The translations under genes and the position numbers were made by a program. The notes under the pieces are model-generated. The model had not been told where the DNA came from. It worked only from the letters and a program-made list of their open reading frames with translations, and ran no database searches. Below are positions 40,547 through 54,431 of a DNA stretch of 64,000 nt, piece after piece (position 1 is the first letter of the stretch; each line of letters opens with the position of its first letter). Where the stretch lies: contig NC_056760.1 of the NCBI RefSeq assembly GCF_018687715.1, positions 5,803,501-5,867,500 of the forward strand, in the 5' to 3' direction. Source of the stretch: Carya illinoinensis. Lineage: Eukaryota; Streptophyta; Magnoliopsida; Fagales; Juglandaceae.

Positions 40547-41461
40547 CAAAAAATTATTAACTAAATAATTAATGTAAATGTAAAAATTAGTTAGGATTAG
40601 ATGACTAAATGATAAGGTTTATCTTATCATTATTTAATTAAATTTGGATGAATGTAAAATAAGTATTGATTTGTATCTAAACAATGTTGAGTCTATATAG
40701 AAGTCTTAGGTGTTGTTTAGATAAGTTTTTGAGGTTAAAATCGAGTTTTGGAAGATTTGTATTTATCCAGAAGAAAGCTGAACAGAGTTTAGTCAATAAC
40801 AGAAGATGTAATCGCGAAATATTAGCAGTCCGTCGAAGCACATTTTCGTGACTGTTGCTAACCGTCAGCAGAGTCCTACTGTGACTAGAACTCTTTCCAG
40901 ACTTTCTATTTAAAGGAATTCCGTTTTGAATTTTTTCAAGGACTTTGAGCCACGAATTTCAGAGAGGATATTCAAAGCATTTATGAGAGAAAATTTACTT
41001 GAGAATTTTCATGGGGTTTTTCATATCTTCTTGAGTGTGATCATGCTTTGAGTGTGAAGGAATATCGATTGGATTTCAGCCTCTAGAGTTCCAGAAGGGA
41101 AGTCAACATTTGAAAATCACCAGAAGTTCTAGCTGCTACTGCGGTAGAAGACAGATGGGTCGTTTGTCTAGGCAAGTAAAAGAATCAAATTGTAAAAGTT
41201 TTGTAATTGATTATTACTTGTAATTGTTCTTCAAATAATAAGATTGACTTTTCTAGGTTTGGCTGCCCCGTAGGGTTTTACCTTTAAAGAGTTTTTTAAA
41301 GGGTTTTCCTTCGTAATCAATTCTTGTATCTTGCAAGTTTGATTATTTATTTTAAAATATTTGATTCATTTCATAATCTTGATAATTAAGATCTAACTTA
41401 TTTGTTCAAAAAAATTGGTAGACAACTTCTTAATTTTATAAGAGTATGTTGGAAATTTCAA
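40547..41461 (+). mobile_element. Solo LTR related to the Sirevirus-like element
   Basis: About 915 bp collinear with 31854-32784. It shares ATGAATGTAAAATAA, GTGTGATCATGCTTTGAGTG, GAAAATCACCAGAAGTTCT and the terminal GGAAATTTCA, but is clearly more diverged. No internal sequence or second LTR accompanies it. The left end is indistinct and no target duplication was found. Confidence 0.6.
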
Positions 41462-42529
41462 TTAGAATATCAAGGTTCCAACTTTCACCTGCGTCTGTCA
41501 AAGACTGCACCATGTGTTCGTTCTTGTTTATAGCATCGCCCACACCAATTTCCACCAACATTAACGACACAAGATACTAAAATCATTTCAGAATTGCATG
41601 AAATTGGAAAGCCTTTGTCTCAAATCTCCCATTACTATATGTAAAACAGAAGCTGGAGCTTAAGAGGTGGGAATTCTGTCCAATTGCCACTATTGCCTTG
41701 TTCCTTCATACCCTTGTATTGGAAGCCACATTAAAGGCTCAACATGTGCCATTATGGTAGAAAGCTTCATTTTATTGGCAGGCCATTAGGAGGAGTTGTG
41801 CGCACATGGGTTCATTCGTCTAAGTACAATAATATATCCTCCCGGTCCTACGGCCTACATAGTTTGTCTTTTATTTCCTTAATTTATGAAAAGCATGGTT
41901 GCTGTGAACGAAAGTTAATCAGTAATGTCTTGGACCAACAAAGAGTGATTAGTTAGTGAACAGTTAAAAGCTTGTGAACAGAAATCCACGCTGGCATTTC
42001 CATTTATATTCTGGCTCTTTCGGCCCGTCTGTGTCTTGATTGATCAGTGCATGCGCATGTGGCCTTCATGCTCTTTCACTTTCAGTAAGTTCCTGCTTAT
42101 CAAGTTCCTGGCTCCTTCGTCTCACAATGTTTCTTATCTCCAAACAAGTGATCATTGGATGTCAAGATTTCTTGGGATTAAAAGTTTCTATCCAAATTTT
42201 AGAGAGTAGTTATTAGGTACTATTGAAATATATTCGAGTGGTCCTCACATCCTATCATAAGATGCCATATCAATTAATACAGATGCTTACATAAACAATT
42301 TTAATTATATTGTATGTTGTGACATGATGACATCCTATAGTTCATAAAACCAATATCATATGTCTATTTCTCCATCGATATAATTCTTACTGTTCGAATA
42401 TATTTCAAGAGACATTTACAATTATTTGTACATTACAGAGATGCATTCCTTTGCCATTTCCGTATGGGTCACGACACCATTTTTCGGATATTGGGACCTT
42501 CTAGATGTAAGCAGATTCAAGAGTCAAGA
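41462..42529. other. Intergenic DNA without recognised features
   Basis: No coding or repeat signal was identified. This is part of the spacer between the tail-to-tail arms. Confidence 0.4.
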
Positions 42530-42906
42530 CGGTAATTAAAAAGGAAACACACGTTGTGGTTAATACGTTGTGTCTTGTAAAACGACCTCGCGCTCTGGTT
42601 TCTTGGTTATTGCTAGACCAATTTTAGATATACAGTACAGCCCCCAACGGATGATCAAGCTTAAGCCAGTTTGCTATAGATATTCACTGATAGATGCTCT
42701 AGAAAATGAATCTAACTAAGCCAATATTAAATTAGTTCAGGAATTTGATATATATTCAATTTAGACTCCTCAATAGCTTCCAATTAAGTTTCGGGTCATT
42801 TTTTTGGATGGATAGATGTTTTAGTATCGAGATTTCACAAAAATAAACTTATAAAGTGACGTGTATTGATGTAATACGTTAGATTGTAAAGTAAATCTCT
42901 AACAGG
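42530..42906. repeat. Inner end of the GST4-side inverted arm
   Basis: Reverse complement of 31311-31560 over roughly 42530-42780. From there to 42906 the DNA corresponds to the sequence before the insertion at 30067. Confidence 0.7.
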
Positions 42907-42921
42907 TTGCTATCTATATAC

Positions 42922-44539
42922 TTTTTTTTTTTTTTATGGGAATATGCTGCTACTGCATTCATTCATAATCGAAGTTACAACTGTGACTTATCAATACAGG
43001 AAAAACCAGACTATAAGTCAACTAACGCAACTGCTCAGGAGCTCCCCGACAACAAATTTCTTTGTGACGGACATTGTCTAAACTTCTACACCTTCTCTTC
43101 TGACAACAGTCAAAAGAGAAAGCGCTCTGTCAAAACAGAGTTAAAGACCTTTCTTCCAAAGAAGAGAGGTACACTCACGCTCCATCCTCTCAAAGAGGAG
43201 GAGTACTACCCCACTCTCTCCTCCCAAGGAGGAAGAGTACAAAACACCTACCTTCCTCCAAAGGAAGAGTAGGACTAACACCCACATTCATCCTCCAAAA
43301 GAGGAGTGGGACTCACATCTATTCCTTTTTTATTAAAAAAACTAAGCTAAACTAAAACAAACAAAACAAATACAGAAAGCAAATAAAATTGTGGCTTATG
43401 GACTGTAAAATTAAAAGGCCCAGCCTGAGACAAAAGCCCAGACTAAGTGCTTGAGGGGGCCCGGCCCAAACCCTTTAGGGTTTCCAAAACAACATCTGCC
43501 GCCGCCATCCGTATCCCCTCTTTCCCTCCTCTGCATCTTCCCCCGCCGAATCCCCTACACCAGCGTACGAGAAGGCCTCATGTCGCCGTTTGCCCTCATG
43601 CCACCGTTTGCACAGCCTTACCCCAAATCTTCACTACGCTGAGCAACCGGCTTCTCACCAATGCTAGCTCCGTCACCGTCACCGACACCAGCCCAAACCC
43701 TCCAAGAACCAGCCATTCTCCACTCCGGCTAGAAGAGACGGAGACCAGATACAAAAGCCAGAGACCAACAACAGCCTCCATAAACTAATACAAAAGCTAA
43801 ACAGCAAACCAACAACAAGACAAAAAGAAAACGGTGTGTCACCCCCAATCCGGCCACCAACCAAGAGAAATTCCACCGTGAGTTCAACATGGACTTTTAC
43901 CCCAGAAAACCTCCATCAACCCCCATGCATTCCAGCCGTTCATCCCAAAAAAACACCTCTGTTTTCCATGGCTAAACGGAGTCAATAAACCCGTCGAGAG
44001 AACACCCCAGAAACACATGCATACCAAGGCTTCTGAAACTCGAAATCCGTGGCTCTACCCACTGAAAACCCTCCCCTTCACCACCACGCCCAGCTACGTG
44101 GTTGTCCATGGTGGTCACTCTTTCAACCGAATCACATTCACGACCAAAAATAACAACATCGAAACCCTCCACCTCCATCGTGTAAGAAGCCTTTCATCCC
44201 GTCCGATTGGAATAAAAATAGACGGCTTCAAAGTCCGATTGGAATAAAATAGTCCTCCCTCTTCATCGTGTAAAACCGCTTCCATCCCGTCCGATTGAAA
44301 GAAAAAAAAAGGTAATCGGCTTCCGTGTCCTTGACCATGTAGAGAAAACACATTCCGGCCACCATGATCGCCGCCAACCCACGCTTATTAAAACCGGGAA
44401 ACAAGCAAAACTAGACTAAAACAAACTAGGTGGAGGGAGGGGGGAGCCATAGCTCCCACCCCCCTCAGACGGTTTAAACCCTTTTTTCCTTAGAGAGAAG
44501 GATGAGCTTCTCTCTCTAAAACTCTAAGTGGTAAAGATC
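42922..44539 (-). mobile_element. Non-autonomous LINE-like retroposon, copy 1
   Basis: A 1618-bp insertion. The 3' end (minus strand) is a run of 14 A, and the flanks are TTGCTATCTATATAC (42907-42921) and TTGCTATCCATATAC (44540-44554), a 15-bp target duplication with one mismatch. Long target duplications and a poly(A) end mark target-primed retroposition. Both its 5' part (GGGGGGAGCCATAGCTCCC) and 3' part (GACTTATAGTCTGG...GTAACTTCG) have counterparts in 50686-51808. No reverse transcriptase or endonuclease is encoded; short ORFs inside are not domain-bearing. The unoccupied paralogous site is near 29,770-29,800. Confidence 0.7.
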
Positions 44540-44565
44540 TTGCTATCCATATACTTGACATCCTT

Positions 44566-44729
44566 GCAAGCGAGATAATGTGGCAATCCTGTAAATAATG
44601 TTGCCCAAAATGGAGAATAGAGGGGATGAAGTGTGAACGCCAAGATTGCAAGCGAGATACTGTGGCAATCCTGTAAATAATGTGGCCCAAAATGGAGAAT
44701 AGAGGGGATGAAGTGTGAACGCCAAGAGA
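44566..44729. repeat. 82-bp tandem duplication
   Basis: Units 44566-44647 and 44648-44729 both start GCAAGCGAGATA and contain AATGGAGAATAGAGGGGATG. The inverted counterpart at 29640-29770 has a single unit. Confidence 0.8.
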
Positions 44730-46560
44730 AAGTTGAATGATTTAGATGATAAATGGAAGAAAAAAGAAGAAACAATAACATTGATATTGAGAAATTTTTC
44801 TTGCTAGCTAGCTGCTTGTTTCAAGACTCGGCAGTATTTTCTATAAACCTGTCTCTAATTTTTCGCGAGTTTCTACGTGTTCATGTTGGATCTTTTCCTC
44901 AGTAAAACTTTCGATAAAATCCTTGGCTAGTCTTCCGACCAAAATTGGGGTCTGCGCATCACCATACTTCCCCATGTTTTCTTGTTCTTTTATCTATTTT
45001 AAATTAGAAAAATTTTATTTTTTCATATTTTCATCATCTCATGATGTGACATTAAATAATAAGTTTACAAGTAAAATATAATAAATAGTTTTTAATCATC
45101 TAATACTACATTATAGAATAATGAGATAATGATAAAAAATAGATTATGAGTAGCATTACTCTTTACTTTAGCTCACCTTACTTTTTTGGGGCGTTAAAGC
45201 CATTTTTGTTGGATTGTGTCACTACCGCCTCCACTACCACCTCTAATCACCTACTTGGTATTGCCACCAAATCACTAGCCCCACCACCACTACATTGCCC
45301 ACAGTAGTTTTCATCTATCAGAGTTTTTGAAGGCTTTTATGGATCTCATTTAAAAAGAAAAAAAGAAAAAAAAAACAACCAATATGATACATCATACTCA
45401 TATTTTACTTTTGTCTTGTTAAGTAAAATGTGACATTTTTATCATTTTTTAATAATATTTTATTTTTAATAGAAAAAATATAAAAATTAATAGATAATAT
45501 CGTCTCATCACAATGAGATGTAAGTGTGATGTATAAAATGTTCTAAAAAAAAAATCAGCATCTCAACCTAATAACATAAAATCAATTACTTTTATTTGAG
45601 CAAAAGAGTCCATTAAAAACATTAACATGAAAATAAATGGAAGCAAACAAAAATCTCTACCGTTCTAGTAATTTACTGTAATCCCCCCCTCTACTTTGTT
45701 AAACAGGCAGTAAAACGGCAAGCGTTACGATTAAAAATTGATGAGGCGACTCACGAAGATTGATAACTGGCTTTTTAAAGGTCAGTCGTGGTTGGACTGG
45801 ACTCTTGGGGGGTATATCTGCGGCTCGATTTGTAGAACAAAGTGTAACGAACCTGGAATTCTCTATGCCATCGTTTTCTCCAGAATAAGCACCTACTCTC
45901 TAGGGTGATTCAAGGGTTGTTCTAGAAATTATCTAGTGGTGCACCAACCATCGTGTGAAGACCTTGGAAACGGTGATAAACCTTGGACAAACTCGTGGAA
46001 CAACATCTAAAAACTCATGGAACAACTGCTTACTTCGTATTTGAGGTATTTATGCAAACAACTCTGCTACGTACAAACGTCGCTACGTAAGCGGCATGTA
46101 AACGGTGCGGACGTGGCAAAGCTTTTGTCAGAAAAATAAAATAAAAATATAAAAAAGTAGACTTTCAACTTTCGAGAGTTCATATTTCAGACCCATTTCT
46201 TCGTCTTTCCCATAGCACATTTCATCTTCATCTTCTTCACTCAATCAATTTCCTTTCTTCACTGTCCTTAAATCCTTTTCTTCCCTCCATTCTCTTTCCT
46301 TCCTCAATTGTCCCATTTCTCCCATTAGTTTTCCTTCAAAACTCAAATATGACATGTCACAGCTCACAAAAATAAAAAAAATAAAAAAAAGTATGTGCCT
46401 TCTTCTGTAAAATTAGAATATTGATCTGCTACAAAAAATTGATGCATCAAAAAACAACCCCACAAAATCACATACCCACGAACCATTTCCCAACCCCCCG
46501 AAAATAGAGCCAAAAAAAAAATATTGATCTGTGAAATGGCTAACGTTTGTGACTGTGGGA

Positions 46561-46644
<84 letters not shown>

Positions 46645-48249
46645 TTTTGTTCGCAGCAACACTTTCAAGCTTTTAAGGAAGATGAAGTTGAACTGCTACA
46701 GATTTCTGGAATGACCGGAAGAAATAGGGAAAATGTGTTTGTGAGGAAGAAGAATAAATGGTTCTAAAATGGAGGAAGTTTGAAGAAAGAAAAACCCATT
46801 TATTAGATTTCATGATTAATAGATTTCTCACCAAATCCATTTCAACTATTTCTTACAACTTCATCCCTAGAATTATCCTATGAGCCCAGCGGTTACGAAA
46901 TGGCCAGAGAGGGAGAGAGAGCCCAACCTTTCTAAGCAAGATGCCGGCTTCGAAGGAAGTGAGAAGATTTCAATTTTGAAGGAGAGCAGTAGTTCGATTT
47001 CAGTGGGGCTTTTGTGGGAATGAGAGTGAATCCTGTTTGAGGAAGACGAAGGGGAACGGAGCTCTGGAACGAAAGGGAATGAAGCTCTTAAATGAAAGAT
47101 GAAAATGGGGTGAATAGAAACCGAGGGGTAGGGAGACTTCAAAGGGCTATCATCTTCAAAACGGTGAATTGCAGATATTTTGCCACATCAACAACCGTTT
47201 GCACGACGCTTACCTTAAGCAACTGCATAAAGAGTTTTTCTTATGCAAAAGGGTTCTACAAGGAATTTCAACAAGAACACAACAGGGAATTTCAACAAGA
47301 ACACAAGATGATCATTTCTTCGAATACAACAAAACTAGTGAACGCCGCAAACGGTAGAAAAAGAACTATTTCATAATAACATATAGAGGAGACAACGAAG
47401 TGTCGTCCTGATTTGAATAATATTACTATACCACCACATTTTAACTATTTATATATTTAATTTTTTAAAAAAAAATTTACTTATTAATTAAAAAATAACT
47501 ATCAATATATTAGTATTTTTTTAAAATATTTAAACATATTTAAAAAATATTTGAAATAAAAATATAAGATGTAATTTACATTAGTGACATACCAATCAGA
47601 TAAATTGAGAGACATAATAACACTACCCATTTATGATAAAAAGATACTGCTCTTTTGATAAAGAGTTGTGCTACTCTACCACGGTCAACGTACTCCACAA
47701 GCTATATACCACTTTTTAATTTTTTTTTTCCTTTTTTTTCATGTTTTTTAAATATTTGTAAATATTTTAAAAAAATTAAAAGAAAAAACAATATACTAAT
47801 ATTTATTTTCTCAATCATTAAGAAAATAATAATAATAATAATAATAAATTAAAATACATAAACAGTAAAAATAAGTAGACAAATTCATGGAGACAACTTG
47901 CCCAGATTAGTTATCAAAAATCAAACAATTTTATCTTATTTTATCTGATCATTATAATTTTTTCAAATTCTCATATAAAATATAATAAATAATTTAATTT
48001 TTTAAAATTATAATAAAAAATTAATATTAAAAAATTATATTATAATAATATTTTATTTATTACTATTTAAAATATCTCATCTCATCTCACCTTAACTACG
48101 TAAGGATACGGGACTAAATTATCCTTTAAAAAAACGTTCAACAGAGACACAGTATTCAACAAAGCTCTAAGCCTCTAACGGACACATAAAAACCATCCTT
48201 TAAACATTGCAAATACATACGGTAGCACTTCAATGTTGGGGCTAAACCG
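44730..48249. other. GST4 downstream block, second arm of the tail-to-tail duplication
   Basis: No gene. It matches the reverse complement of the GST3 and GST1 downstream regions in blocks (44870-46030 and the 3' flank at 48130-48249). It contains a single empty copy of the TR-GAG target near 45,575. About 2 kb between 46,040 and 48,130 is not obviously shared; it contains the GA microsatellite and AT-rich MITE-like DNA (47,400-48,090). A direct repeat AATTTCAACAAGAACACAA occurs near 47,263 and 47,286. Confidence 0.55.
46563..46639. repeat. (GA)38 microsatellite
   Basis: About 77 bp of GA dinucleotides; the ORF through it is an artefact. Confidence 0.95.
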
Positions 48250-49830
<1,581 letters not shown>

Positions 49831-49838
49831 TTAGCGAA

Positions 49839-50044
49839 TGGGTTTTGCTACACAACCTCTCAACATTTTAACACTCTATTTTTTTTTAATTTTTATTATT
49901 TTAATTTTTATTAAATATTTAATATATAAATAATAAATAAAATAATTAAATTAATTTAAAAAAAATAAAAAAAAATAAAATTATTAAAAAAATATTAAAA
50001 AATAATAAAATATTAGAATATTAAAAGGTTGTGTAGATTTTTTC
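49839..50044. mobile_element. hAT-like MITE in the GST4 leader
   Basis: 206 bp between TTAGCGAA target duplications (49831-49838 and 50045-50052). The ends GGGTTTTGCTACACAACCT and the complement of AGGTTGTGTAGATTTTTTC are imperfect inverted repeats around a very AT-rich core. The 8-bp duplication fits hAT-type mobilisation. A related element with the same ends lies at 53247-53443. GST2 and GST5 have the uninterrupted leader. Confidence 0.8.
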
Positions 50045-50085
50045 TTAGCGAATACCGAGTATGCGAACTGTGTAGAGTAGGACCG

Positions 50086-50094
50086 TATTTTATA
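50086..50094 (-). promoter_or_regulatory. TATA box of GST4
   Basis: TATAAAATA on the minus strand, about 300 bp from the ATG; subtracting the MITE restores the spacing of about 90 bp seen in the siblings. Confidence 0.6.
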
Positions 50095-50139
50095 GAAATT
50101 GTACGAGTGGCTTGGAAGGGCTTGGCATGGAAGATTGCT

Positions 50140-50165
50140 CCACGTCGTGGATGACATCATGACGG
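50140..50165 (-). promoter_or_regulatory. as-1/ocs-like motif upstream of GST4
   Basis: The minus strand reads CCGTCATGATGTCATCC then ACGACGTGG. It adds a CGTCA (TGACG) half-site that GST2 and GST5 lack by one base. Confidence 0.45.
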
Positions 50166-50169
50166 ATTC

Positions 50170-50669
50170 CTTCCAAACTTCACGTCGTTTCATTTTTAAT
50201 TCATTATATTAAAACTATTTTATTTTTGTAAAATAAATAGTAATTTAAAAATTATGAGTAATATCACAATAATGCAATAAAATAAAAACAAATGAGTATA
50301 TTATATAGAAAAATTATACTTATGGTCTATTTTATTATTGTTCTTTAAACATCTAATGGCATAGTATCAAATAATTGATCCATAAATTAGACATAAATAA
50401 ATGATTTTTAGTTATTTAATATCACATATTCAATAATAAAAAATGATGATAAAACAATAGTGATTAGCATTTATCTATTATATAAAATATTAAAACTCAA
50501 TTTTGGACAAAATGCCAATGCATTTAACTCGAGAGTCGAGAGAAAAAATCTTACTTCTCTTAATTATTAAATGAAATAATAATAACGGTAACATCATAAG
50601 TATTATATTCATGGGATATTATGGATGTTATAAACATATTCTAATTACAGAGAACTTAAAACTTATAGC
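50170..50669. other. Upstream flank of GST4, palindrome arm
   Basis: Intergenic AT-rich DNA that is the reverse complement of about 62275-62700 upstream of GST5, and similar to 13886-14200 upstream of GST2. No gene. Confidence 0.7.
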
Positions 50670-50685
50670 CTCTGATGTACGTGTA

Positions 50686-51808
50686 AATGAAAATGTAAAT
50701 CCATTCATCATAACGAAGTTATAAATATGACTTATTAATACAGAAAAATCCCGACTATAAGCCAACCTACGCATCTGCTCTGGAGTATCCCGCACACGAA
50801 GTGGTGGATATTATCTTAACTTCTAAACTTCTCCAAAGAGAGAAAACACTATGTATAAAACAGAATGACCAGCCCCTCCAACCTTCTAAGAAAGTGGATT
50901 AAGGGACATCACTGCTTTGGACACTAAGTCCAAAAGCGTACTCCTAATCTATTACAAACAGAATAACATAGAAACTACACTACCATACAAAACCAGACCA
51001 CCATAGAAACCGAGCAGCAGCGAGAGCCAGTGGCACACCCATCCCAGACGGCAGCATCAGGAGCCCAAGCACAGCACGAGTACCCAACTCGCATGCGGAC
51101 CACAGAACCTCCATCAAAGGTTGGTCGTACGTCCATTGGCCGTAACACCGACTGCCTTTCTCCACAGCACAAGCCCCGGGTTGTGTCCGGTCAAAAATCC
51201 CATCACTCGCTCGGTTTAAAACAAGAAATACAAAACAAAACCCAGAAGAAAACACTGACTGACGGACGGACGGAAACCAGAAAAACAAATAACACAGATG
51301 GAAGAAAACAAAACAAACATGTGGTGCGTGCAACACAACCACTCTTAGAGGGGTTCCGATGGTCGTTTGATAATCACCCGGAGTTTTAGGACCTAGAAAA
51401 ACCAGGTTTTGAATCGGCATGTGGCTCCCTGGTGGCGCGTGACAACCACGCTCCGGTTCTGTCCAAGACTCCGTCCCGCGCATGCGGGCTACGCTCCCTC
51501 CCTTCTGGCGCTGCGTTCGGTGGTCTTGAAGATCGGCAGCTGGCCAACGCTCTGGTGGGTTTTGTGTTGACAGTCGGTGGCTGGAAACGGTCCCGCCAGA
51601 ACTCCCCTCCTTTTATTTACCTAAAAACACACAAAAACCCAAAAATAAAAGTAAAAAAACACAGAAACTGCAAATAGAGAGAAGAAGGGGGAAGGGAGGG
51701 GGGGGAGGAGTCGAAGCTCCCACCCCTATCGGTCGATCTAGTCTGTTAGGGTTTTATGGAGAGAGAACGGAGGGTTTTTTCAACAAAGGGTTTTTTGTTA
51801 TGATCTAT
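50686..51808 (-). mobile_element. Non-autonomous LINE-like retroposon, copy 2
   Basis: 1123 bp between identical 16-bp target duplications CTCTGATGTACGTGTA (50670-50685 and 51809-51824). It is related to 42922-44539 at both ends. The A-rich 3' end is short (TACATTTTCATTTAC on the minus strand). ORFs at 50980-51677 on both strands lack recognised domains. The palindrome partner at about 55,125-55,160 has the target only once. Confidence 0.72.
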
Positions 51809-51824
51809 CTCTGATGTACGTGTA

Positions 51825-52720
51825 TTAGTTGTGTACGTCTATCGGGTTTATATATTAACTAAAATTAACTAAAATTAAATCACATTTTTAATAAATGTGA
51901 GATTAATTTTAATTTTTAACTATTTTATCCACATCAGTCTCATCACATGATGTGATTGCCAATCAGTTGCTTTGCCACCGGGGCCCAGGGTTTTGAATCT
52001 TTGAACGCTTCTGATAAGCATTTGAAGTGGTCTCGACAATGGGCTACTTTTAGCAAAGGGTAATGATACACTTATCATTATTCTTTTATTATCACTTTAT
52101 CACTTATAGTGTATTTATTTTTTCTTTATTTTCTTTTAAGTTTTTTTTAATATATTTAATTATTAAGAAAAAATTTAAAAAATATAAAATTTTATTGATA
52201 ATCACTTTCTCAATCATTAAGTAAAAGAAAATTTTTTTAAAAATAAAAAAAATAAAAAAATTAAAACAAGTGGTAAAAGAGTTGTAAAATAATGGTAAGG
52301 TTATCATTATTCAATAAATTGCGATGGGCTTCAGTATGGTGAGTTCAAATGACTTGTGAGGAAATAAAATTTAAAAATTAAATAAAATATTATTATTATT
52401 TTAAAAATTAAAAATATTAAATTATTTATTATATTTTATATAAAAATTTAAAAAATTATAATAATGACATAAGATAAAATGAAACACTTATTATATTCAA
52501 ACTAGATCTCATGCGTGACAATTTCGTCAAGATCTATTGTTTAGTTGGGGAAGAAATTGTAAAATAAGATAAGATGAAATACTTATTATATTCAAACTTA
52601 ATCTCATACGTGACACTTTCATAAAAATTTTCATCTCATCATTATAACGTTTTCAAATTTTCATATAAAATAAAATAAATAATTTAATTTTTTCAAATCA
52701 AAAAATAAAAATAATATTAA
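51825..52720. repeat. Left arm of the palindrome near its centre
   Basis: Reverse complement of about 52803-53511 plus 54432-55120 once the right-arm insertions are set aside. Matches include 51950-52060 with 53452-53511/54424-54480. AT-rich, no gene. Confidence 0.75.
52060..52311. mobile_element. AT-rich MITE-like insertion in the left palindrome arm
   Basis: Absent from the right arm. The ends GGTAATGATACACTTATC and the complement of AAGGTTATCATTATTC are partly inverted. Target duplication not resolved. Confidence 0.45.
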
Positions 52721-52802
52721 TTCTAATAATGCATTGTTTTTTTTTTCAGATGAGATGAAATGAATGAGATAAAAATTGAAAGTTGAATAAAATATTATTA
52801 GA
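52721..52802. repeat. Centre of the head-to-head palindrome
   Basis: TTCTAATAAT (52721-52730) pairs with ATTATTAGAA (52793-52802), leaving a loop of about 60 bp with TTTTTTCAGATGAGATGAAA. Outward from here the arms are inverted copies, passing through CATCTCATC/GATGAGATG-type repeats. Confidence 0.7.
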
Positions 52803-53246
52803 ATATATTTTTTTAATATTATTTTTGTTTTGTGATTTAAAAAAATAAAATTATTTATTTTATTTTATATGAAAATTTGAAAACGTCATAATAATAAAAT
52901 GAGATGAGATGAGATAAAATTTTTTGTAAAAGTATCACACATGATATTAAGTTTGAATATAATAAATATTTCATCTTATCTTATCTTACAATTTCTTTCC
53001 CAACTAAATAAAAGATCTTGACGAAATTGTCACGCATGACGCATGAGATCTGATTTGAATATATTAAGTATTCTATTTTTATCTTATCTCATTATTATAA
53101 TTTTTTAAATTTTTATATAAAATAAAATAAATAATTTAATATTTTTAATTTTTAAAATAATAATAATATTTTATTTAATTTTTAAATTTTATTTCAACAC
53201 AAGTCATCTCAACTCAATGTACCGAAGCTTATCACAATTTAGCTAA

Positions 53247-53443
53247 GAAAAAATTTACACAACCTCCCAACACCCCCAACATCCCACCTTTTTTCAAATT
53301 TTTAATATTTTTTTAATATTTTTTTTAATTTATTCTTTTTAAATTAATTTAATTATTTTATTTATTATTTATATATTAAATATTTAATAAAAAAAAAAAA
53401 AGATAAGGTGTTGGGGTGTTAGGTAGTTGTGTAGCAAAACCCT
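53247..53443. mobile_element. hAT-like MITE in the right palindrome arm
   Basis: 197 bp between TTAGCTAA target duplications (53239-53246 and 53444-53451). The ends GAAAAAATTTACACAACCTC and GTTGTGTAGCAAAACCCT match the MITE in the GST4 leader. The left arm lacks it. Confidence 0.8.
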
Positions 53444-53511
53444 TTAGCTAAAAATAGCCCATTGCCGAGACCACTTCGAATGCTTATCAGAAGCGTTCAA
53501 AGATTCAAAAC

Positions 53512-54423
53512 TAGGGGTATAAATTTTAACCGGTAAACCGGAAAACCGGACCGGACTGGCCCGGCCCGGACCGGTTGTGCTGGTTTTGAACCGGTCCGGT
53601 CCGAAACCGGTTTCATAAAATGGAAAACCGGTCGGAACCGGTCCGGTTTTGGTTCCGGCCATTTTTAGACCGGACCGGACCGGTACTATTTAATGTGTAT
53701 ATTTTTTTATTTATTTAATGTTATATGTTATATATTTTATATTATATATAATTTTTTATATATAATATATAATAATATAAATTATAATTATATATAAGAT
53801 AGTGTTATTTTAATTTATAAAATAAAAGTTTAATCTCAAACATAAAAATTTAATTGATCATATGCTTTAAATATATAATATTATAAATATATATTATTTA
53901 TTAATAACATTTTATCATAGATTCATAAGAAGTAAGAACCTAAAAAGAAAGAAAATAACTCAAATATTATTACTAAATTTTAATGGCCTAATATACTTAA
54001 AACTCTTTATATTTTTTTTTATAAGTACATAAGACATTAATAGATAAATATAAATTATATATATTAGCATATAATTTATATAAAGCCATACCAAAGCTAT
54101 ACTAATAGCATAAATTTTTTACATAACACTTTTTTTTTTTTGCATAGCAATCTTTTTATATAGTATTTTTTTTTTAAGTAGAATTTTTTGACATAGTAGT
54201 TTTTTTTTTTTTTTTTTATAAACAGATTTTATTTTATAATAAATATATATTTTATTAAAATCGAAAAATCGGATCAAACCGGACCAGAAACTGGTAAAAC
54301 CGGAATACCTATTTAGGAAGATAATCGGTGCGTAATCGGTTTTGAAAAATGTAAAACCGGTACCTACCGGTTCGATCCTAGATTTTGTCAAAAGTCAGAC
54401 CGAACCAAACCGGTTACACCCTA
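53512..54423. mobile_element. Non-autonomous hAT-like transposon with CCGG-rich ends
   Basis: 912 bp between TTCAAAAC 8-bp target duplications (53504-53511 and 54424-54431). Terminal inverted repeats are TAGGGGTATAAA and TAGGGTGTAACC. About 180 bp at each end is packed with AACCGG/CCGGTCCGG motifs in both orientations, while the middle is AT-rich. Short inverted ends, subterminal motif arrays and 8-bp duplications are hAT traits. No transposase. The left palindrome arm at about 51,985-52,000 keeps the empty site. Confidence 0.8.
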
Positions 54424-54431
54424 TTCAAAAC

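Noticed and set aside
42907..43272. 121-residue plus-strand ORF
   Set aside because: It starts in the poly-T flank and runs antisense through the 3' end of the LINE-like element; no domain.
43447..44351. Several short ORFs on both strands inside the LINE-like element
   Set aside because: No LINE ORF1, endonuclease or reverse transcriptase motifs; frames are not kept in the second copy.
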